Position numbers and translations under genes: made by a program
Shown: in pieces, positions 57,053 to 64,000 of the stretch
Position numbering within the stretch: the first letter of the stretch is position 1
How the letters are laid out: each line of letters opens with the position of its first letter
Notes under the pieces: generated by a model
Seen by the model: the letters and a program-made list of their open reading frames with translations, nothing else
Told to the model about the DNA's origin: nothing
Databases searched by the model: none
From: Annona cherimola
Lineage: Eukaryota > Streptophyta > Magnoliopsida > Magnoliales > Annonaceae
Length of the DNA: 64,000 nucleotides
Reading direction: 5' to 3'
Assembly (NCBI GenBank): GCA_030490835.1
Contig: CM059971.1
Coordinates: 71,566,224-71,630,223, forward strand

Positions 57053-60000
57053 TGTGGCGCCCCAAACCCGAGCGTCACATCCTGAGCCTTACCTCGGGAT
57101 CGTATTGATTGGTAAACATGATCAGGATTGTTGCCCTGTCACACGGCGGGTTTTATCGGATATTTATCCCATTAATTATGATCATATAGAAGTTCACATA
57201 ACAGTTCAAGTTCTCATATTTTCAACTCAGACATATCTAAGTCATTTCAATCCATTCATCACATACAAGTATGATGTTCAAGCAACATTTCAACACTTGC
57301 CTAAATCAGATGTCACGGCATATATACATCATCAATATCAATATAAAACACTTCCTATAATTTACAATTATTTCACATGAGTTTTAATAACATAAAAATT
57401 CTAAAATTTCTCCATTGTTTCCTTAAGCTTGTATTTGCTCCTTTGTCATGTCCTGTCCTTCACCTGTCTTTGGGTTTGGAAAATAAAATCGTGAGTCGAA
57501 ACTCAATAAGCAAGCTATTTGCATTTTACAGGTAAATCATTTCAGGTAGCATTTTTGCAATTAAATTCATATTGGAAAGCAATTTATACCTTGTCCAAAG
57601 GTATATCTTGAAAACATAAAATCTTGTACCCATCACGAGTACCATATGCATAATGTCATTTAAAATATGAACATAATTATCATAAGTCCCTTAGGATGGA
57701 AGCTAGTCAGGCAACCATCCGTCACGTTAACTCCCATTTCAGAAAGGGCGCCGCTGACCTTGGGCCTATTTTAAGCGACTTGGCCACACTAAGAGGGGAC
57801 AATCGATCCGCTTATACCCTTCAAGTGGACCTAGTACTCTGTGCACATGAACTTTTACATAAATCCATCTTTAACATGCTAGCATGAATTTTCAATTAGA
57901 AACATAGAATCACATCATTTTTCCATAGCATTTATCAAAGAAAAATTTCATAATATTGCATTTGAAGTAAAATATCATTTCAACACCATTTTGCTAAGCG
58001 ATGACAATCCTTAAACATATTAGAAATAATTTTCACAATTTTTTCAACAAGTTAAAGCAAAATTTGAATTTATGTAAACAATTTAGAAAAGTAAAAATCT
58101 TTTTAAAAATTTGCTTGTTTACCTATGTTTCTTAGCTTTCCGTTTCTGCTTTCTCTTTGCCTTTGCCTACATGAGAATAATATATTTTTCATATATTTCT
58201 TTTCCTCATATTTTATTTAGTTTTCCAACCCATTCCATCCACATATATTATTTATATGACTTCACAAGTCATTATGCACATATATAGCATACTTTTTACA
58301 TATTTCTTCGGCTACCACACAACATAACTTATATAACCCCATACATAGGGTATTCATTTCAATCTCACAAATTCATTTAATAACCATCATACATAGGTTT
58401 ATTAACCTCAATTTTCCATTTATCCATTTTTCCAAGATACACACACGGGTGTTTCTTTTATGCACATATTGTTGTCTTCACTCCATGAATCAAGTCCAAA
58501 ATTTTGGAATTAATATCATAAAATCTTAAACAGATATATAAACATGGAATTCATGTAAACATGGAATTCATCTTATTTTCATGAATTTTTTGCACAAAAT
58601 CACTTTTCACAAGTCATTCATCACTTATACACATTTATCACTTCACATATGCCCCTTTGGCAACATATACATAAGATATTTCATAAAATTTTCCAAGGCA
58701 GAAATTTAATCCATATTTCAGCGGGTTAATTATCCTTAATTACCACTATATTTAGGATATTTTCATGGAATTTAAATCCACTCACTATAGATTTCCAAGA
58801 CAGCAAGTTTGGAACCCGTTTTTTCACCCATTTTAAACGTGTCTTTTGACACATAACTCTAAGTAGTCATATAATTCCGAAATTTTAGAAAATAAATCCA
58901 TTTTTCCTACTCCATATTTAGGGATTTAACACATATATAACATCCATGAATTATCATTTCTCAAAACAGCAAGTTGCATACACGTTTTGAGTCCGCGTTT
59001 TACATCGGTTTGACATTCTTTCATAAAATCTATAAAAATCAGTTTTAGGGCTTCCTTTCCCAAATCTTTTTGGGTATCCATAGCACCTTAAACCTAGGGT
59101 ATTTTACCCTACATAGCATTCACAAAATATGCAAACCCATTTTCATAACATTTTTAGCATAGAAACATGAAAATTAGGTCGTAATCATTACTTTGCATTC
59201 CAGAACTTCAAAAATTCATCATTTAAGCATAAACCAATATATGTTTTGCATAAATACATGATTCATAACCTAATCACATCATCAAACCAAAACAACAACT
59301 TGTCATAGAGATTTAGGGTTTACCAACTTGGATTTTCCACTCAATATACATGCAAAACTTCACTTTCATCAACTTACACATGAAAATTCATACATGAAAC
59401 CTAATACCCATTCCATATCAGATCAAAAGCATGTTAAATCATCATTTTACAGATTCTTTAAGCATCCTTTTCATATTCTCATTTTGGAGTTTAAAACTCA
59501 AAATAATCAACTCAAACAACACGTATACTTACTTAGTTTAGAGCTAATCAAACCCTAACCTTGGAGATGATTTTCCTCCACAAATTCTCCTCTTTTTTTC
59601 TTGTTTTTCCTTCTTCCTTTCTGGGCAAAATGGGATGTGAGCTGCTGGTTTGCTTGGGTGAAAACTTTAGCACTTTGCCAACTTTCCAACTCCTTCTCTC
59701 AATTGACGTGCATGGCTATAAGCTGGATTTTTTTCCAGCTGTGGGCCCCACTTCTTGGGCAATTTCCACACTCTTAAATGACAACTTATCCCCTTTGAAG
59801 TGATGGAAAAATTACAACCTAGTAAATTAGGTTTTTACCATTTTCAAAAATCCAAAATTCACATTAATTCATGTCCGTTCAACCTGCCCATCCAGTCACG
59901 TCCCTTGCTGCCCATTTTTCCAACCATTTTTTTCATTTTTTAATAATTCCTATTTAAGGGTAAAACATACATTTAATTTCCCTTTAATTTATATATTAAT

Positions 60001-61055
60001 TTGGTGTTAAAAAAATTATCAAAATGGCAGCAATGAGCATAGCATTGCATGTCCAGATTTCCAACCAAGCTGTCCACGTTTTTAGCTTCATGCATCTGCA
60101 TTTTCTAATTTTTTTGTTGCTGCGAATCTTCATCATTGGATGCATATCTTATGTACCTGCATCTCAGCTGCATATACATATATTTTAAAAATTCAAAATT
60201 CAAAAATATACAGCATGGCAGCCCCTTGGACGTCCCTTCTTGTGCCACATTGGCTATGCTCACTCGAGCACCCATAGCTTCATCAATTATGGTCATGTAT
60301 TGCTGGGATTTTATTTGGATATTTGCATTTTACAATAATGCATAAAATGCCTTAGAAATGGCTGCACTTGACACCTCAATTCCCATTAAATTCATGCAAT
60401 TATGCATTGTACTTTAGCATTAAATGCAAGGTACTCTTGAGATACATTAGTCAACCAAGCTCACATTTTTCAATGCAGGTATTTTCTCAACATTTCAAGC
60501 TTAATCTAAGCCATCCAAAATAAAAATCTCATAATTTCATTCAACCGTTTCAAATTTCATCTTAATCCGATTTTCCTAGCTCCCGTTATAGCCGTTTAAA
60601 GTTAACGGTTGAAATTGAAATATGATCAATAAATCATAACACTCATTTCATCAAGAATTTTCATAACTCATTAATTCCATAATACCAAGCCCAACATCAT
60701 TAATTTCCATTTCAAATTTCACTTGAATCCGCCTTACAGGCGTTGAGTTATGAATTTTCTAGTGTTTTTCCATTAAACTTGTCAATTATCATATAAATTC
60801 CCATAATTCATATTAAATAATGAAAAATGATTATCCATAATGCATTTGCACATTTACATCAACAATAATTTACTCTACTTCCATTGTCTCATTTTAGCTC
60901 AAAATGGATAATTCACATCATTATTGCTAATCCATAATCCTAATTATAATAATTAGCAAAATCACATAAAACCTTCGTAATTCAATAATTCCCAAACAAA
61001 TATCATATACATGATTAATCATACATATCGGTTCTACATTGGTTAGGGTTTCACA
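57053..61055 (-). mobile_element. Giant solo LTR (4.0 kb), Ty3/gypsy-type
   Basis: On the minus strand it starts TGTGAAACCCTAACC (61055) and ends GGTTTGGGGCGCCACA (57053). The target duplication ACATT at 57048-57052 and 61056-61060 is perfect. Landmarks shared with the 32467-34095 LTR: the GGGGCGYYACA end and GCTTATTGAGTTTCGACTCA about 450 bp before it. GGGGCCCACAG lies at about 59740. Long LTRs like this are typical of Del/Tekay-type chromoviruses, but the lineage is inferred. No gag-pol is present. Confidence 0.9.
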
Positions 61056-61295
61056 ACATTACATGTAATTTTTATGCTACGCATCTATACTTAATCTATG
61101 TCGTTTGGTTATGTTTGATGTATGTGATCATGGATGAGTCTAGTTACGATAAATGTGACAAAGACCGCTTTGGTCCTATGTTGGGATAACTAATGGACGA
61201 GATTATTCGGAAATAATTTTTTGTATGATAGCAAAAAGTTTTGAGTTTATAAGGTTATATATAATTATAAAATATATGTAGTCCAAGTGGGAAAT

Positions 61296-61762
61296 TGTTG
61301 AAATTTTGGACAGACATATTTATTAATTATATATATGCAATCAGAAATAGTGATCCAATCTGTAAAGTGATCCTATAAGGTTTTATGGGCCTAAATCATC
61401 TAATAAAATATGAGTCTCCTATGCGTAGAAACCCTACAGCCTAATTTCTAATTTCTATTTTTATGATGGCTAAATTAGAAATACGAAAGATGGACTTCTT
61501 ATAAAAATAGTTGTGGTCCCCAAGTTATGTACTTTAGAGTTTCTTTTCTAATGTTTCTAACATCCCATCATTAGAAAAAAGGAATCACCTTTTCCAGAAA
61601 GCCTTAAGACATTAACTTGGAAGGTCCAGAAACCACAAGATTCAACAACAATTGCTCTGATAGATTCAGGTACGCTTCGGCTTATGATTTATATTTCTTA
61701 GTAATTTAGAATAGAGGATCCTCGGGTGATTAATGATTTTAATCAATAAGATTTTCGTAACA
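61296..61762 (+). repeat. 3' LTR of the non-autonomous element
   Basis: 467 bp, starts TGTTGAAATTTTGGACAG, ends TTTTCGTAACA; pairs with 55321-55781. Confidence 0.9.
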
Positions 61763-61777
61763 TTATATTTCATTTGT

Positions 61778-61908
61778 AATCAAGAGATAACTATTGGTTA
61801 CGGTGAGTCTCCTTTCTTCAAATTTCAAAGCTGATCATGGGTAAATCAAGAGATAACTATTGGTTACGGTGAGTCTCCTTTCTTCAAATTTCAAAGCTGA
61901 TCATGGGT
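61778..61908 (+). repeat. 66-bp tandem duplication
   Basis: Two almost identical copies of a 66-bp unit running from TCAAGAGATAACTATTGG to AGCTGATCATGGGTA, only 15 bp from the end of the 3' LTR. Each copy contains the donor-like CGGTGAGTCTCC. Confidence 0.93.
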
Positions 61909-62430
61909 AGATATAGATACCAACTCTAGAGACTTCTGCGTGAAGTACTAGTGGCACAGACTCCCAGCCGACCAAATCTTTCTTCGATTCCATGGTCCAC
62001 GCTCTCTGAATGACGAATGGGAGGGCGACATTCATCTCTCTCATCCCTCGGAGATCTGTTATAATCATATATTGAGCAGAGATATATGGAAAGAAGTTAC
62101 GAGTATATAGATGCATGTCGACACGATGTGTTAATGGAGGCTCAACAAGGTCAGAAGTCTCTGTCAACTTTAGTTGGCATGGATATATGGATCTTATCAA
62201 CAGCTAGCTCTATCGAAGTAAATTCCACGCCATCTCTGTTATCATGATTTCTCTCTAGAAAAAGGAAGAAGAAGAATATGATCAATATATTACAAGGGCT
62301 GAATTCTCTCTGTCGACTTCAATTGACATGGAGATACATGGATAATCTCCTTATCAACGGCCAGCTAGCTATATGCCTTTTTTTTTCATAAATTTCAAAA
62401 TTCTCATCTCTATATATATATAAAGAAGAA
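61909..62430. other. GC-richer unassigned region with a diverged direct repeat
   Basis: 62157-62214 and 62305-62375 share 'ctctgtc.acttcaattgacatgga' and TCTCCTTATCAACGGCCAGC type blocks. A minus frame 62200-61901 (99 codons) has no known domain. A TATA-like CTATATATATATAAAG at 62395 faces right with only short frames downstream. Confidence 0.35.
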
Positions 62431-62737
62431 AGGGTGGAAAAACTAAAAAGGATAGTGACTCCCAGACTTTTCAATCCATCAAGAAGAAGAAAAAAAGGAA
62501 AAGAATTTCAGAGTATTCATTCCGGTTGGAATAACACGCATGGGTACGCCATCGTTGCGAATTTTCATACATTGCATATGAAACAGATGGAAATAGAATA
62601 AGTGGAATTTGAGTTCGGTTATTTAGTCACAATTAATGCCTCAGCCCAATACGAACTATGTTTTGGGTTTGGTCATTGGCCCAATGACATAAAAATTGTG
62701 TGGGCTTTCATATCTTAGAAAAATATGATCAACTTAA

Positions 62738-62801
62738 AAATAATAATAAAAGTCCTTCGCATTCGTGTCAAATAATAATAAAAGTCCTTCGCATTCGTGT
62801 C
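62738..62801 (+). repeat. 32-bp tandem duplication
   Basis: Two copies of TAATAATAAAAGTCCTTCGC plus ATTCGTGTCA, adjacent and identical over the core. Confidence 0.92.
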
Positions 62802-62813
62802 ATCAGGTTGAAG

Positions 62814-62816
<3 letters not shown>

Positions 62817-62849
<33 letters not shown>

Positions 62850-62850
62850 T
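62817..62850 (+). repeat. (AAT)n microsatellite
   Basis: About eleven ATA/AAT units in a row. Confidence 0.95.
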
Positions 62851-62859
62851 GTTTCCTAA

Positions 62860-64000
62860 ACTTAATCTGATCGCCATTAAATTAGAACACATCTACACTA
62901 TTCAACAATCAAAGAGCCACACCATTTTTCCATGGCCACGTGGAGCCGTGCAGATTGTGTCCGTCCATATCTAACCCGATCCATGTTTTATCAGGTTAAA
63001 CCAATATTTCATAACTCGGGATAGGAATGTGTTAAAATTCAAACCTCAATAAACTTGACTACCCCCACCCCACATGTTACATATATTCATTTATTTAAAA
63101 ATTATAAACACATATTTTTATCTTACCTCATTTTTTCCAAAAATTCACAGTATTTATGGTTCAGTATTCAATTTAATTTTAAAAACGTATCTTGTAATAC
63201 TTAACTTGTAAGTTTGATATCAATAAGATTTTAAACTAAATAAGTATTCAAAATATTGAAAATTTTAAAATTGATCCAGAATTTTAATCTGAATTACTAC
63301 TGGCTGTAGTTGAAAATGAAGTTTTAATTAGATATACTTCATCAACTTGTGTCAGTAAAATTGTTATACTATTTTATATTTAATACTTCTTTTATAATTA
63401 ATAGCACTCTACTTCCGCTAATTAGCAATATGTTAAAATATTCAACTTATAAATTTAACGTAGATGTAACATTATATTGGATGGGTATATAAAATTTTAA
63501 ATCTATCATACTTGAAACGTTTAGTGAAGTTAACTAACACAAAATTCGACACAAGTTTCTATTAGTGTAACGTGGGGCCGGGGCTACATTATCCCTGCTG
63601 TAAAATATGGGGTTAATTTGAAAATTTTCAATTAGAATAGGGTAATTCGAACTTTACCTGGCAGGAGTTGGAGTTTTAATGGATTAGGTCAATCTGTGAA
63701 ATTGCTTGCCCATTCAGTTAAATAAACGGCAATAAGTTGGAAGTATACAACTCATCGACCCGGTTAATGACCTATTGAAGTTGAACTCATCTAATCCACT
63801 AAAATATGTGTGACATTTATGATGTTTGAAATGATATTGCACGAGTTAATTTAATAATCAAAGATTTTGCTCGGTGCATACACATTTACATTGAATTGAG
63901 TTGTTGGATGTAAATAAATAAAATATTATTTCCATCTTAGAATGTGAAAAAGCGAGCACTATACTACATTAGCCAAAGAATTATTAAAGAAGTGTTCATA
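62860..64000. other. AT-rich intergenic DNA to the right edge
   Basis: CCACGTGG-like CCACGTGGAGCC at 62935 is the only notable motif. No gene or recognisable repeat ends. Confidence 0.45.

Larger units (their letters stand above)
55321..61762 (+). mobile_element. Non-autonomous LTR retrotransposon with nested giant solo LTR
   Basis: LTRs 55321-55781 and 61296-61762 (461 and 467 bp), TGTTGGAA...AACA ends, PBS TGGTATCAAAGCTG at 55783, polypurine-like CCAAGTGGGAAAT directly before 61296, and a perfect 5-bp duplication TTATA (55316-55320 and 61763-61767). The PBS and PPT resemble the copia element at 20709. After subtracting the inserted LTR (57053-61055 plus one 5-bp duplication) the element was about 2.43 kb, with an interior of about 1.5 kb lacking gag and pol motifs, so it depended on another element for transposition. 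Confidence 0.9.

Noticed and set aside
57054..57887. Plus-strand frames of 108 and 63 codons as genes
   Set aside because: They fall at one end of the 4-kb solo LTR and have no domain.

Overview
This window looks like intergenic, transposon-rich DNA from a flowering plant. It is AT-rich, has GT/AG introns, tRNA-derived SINEs, Tourist-like MITEs, Ty1/copia and Ty3/gypsy LTR retrotransposons, an L1-type LINE and CACTA/Mutator-like DNA transposon debris. The species cannot be named from the sequence alone. No rRNA, tRNA, CRISPR or bacterial-style operon was seen.

Only one host gene is recognisable with confidence. It is the 5' part of an ABCC-subfamily (MRP-type) ABC transporter on the minus strand at 1-1796, with two exons in view; the nucleotide-binding domains lie beyond the left edge. 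An orphan exon-like segment (28658-28905) and several promoter-like, GC-richer patches (8885-9095, 15640-16190, 39000-39500, 51490-51960) have no gene that I can attach to them.

The rest is layered mobile DNA. Left part (4.5-20 kb): long-TIR elements (4550-4935; 5513-8535 carrying a hAT-like remnant and an inverted copia-type LTR piece), at least nine copies of one TAA-flanked MITE family, interrupted SINEs, fold-back elements, and two nested copies of a TIR element (17637-20169 containing 18614-19549). Centre: a decayed Ty1/copia element on the minus strand (20709-28172, 322-bp LTRs, PBS and PPT visible, gag-PR-INT-RT-RNaseH in broken frames). A second, older plus-strand copia (31498-38033) has its gag split by a 1.63-kb gypsy-type solo LTR with a perfect GTAAT duplication. 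A LINE fragment lies at about 39965-41420.

Right part (42.7-62 kb): another probable gypsy-type LTR remnant, a TRIM-like miniature LTR element (46410-46904), a 100-bp-TIR fold-back element, a 10-bp-periodic TCTAAC array, a SINE with a perfect 15-bp target duplication, and the most complex structure of the window. In it a 5-bp-TSD solo LTR (52804-55254) is split by a long-TIR element containing a CACTA-like remnant that is itself split by a fold-back element. Sixty-six bp further on is a non-autonomous element of the same LTR family (55321-61762, TSD TTATA). Its interior carries a 4.0-kb gypsy-type solo LTR (57053-61055, TSD ACATT).

There is no functional gene system here in the sense of cooperating genes. 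The biology to read is insertion history: successive waves of copia-type, gypsy-type and TIR elements beside an ABCC gene, with internal regions removed by LTR-LTR recombination. All boundaries were read by eye; repeat identities are estimates.
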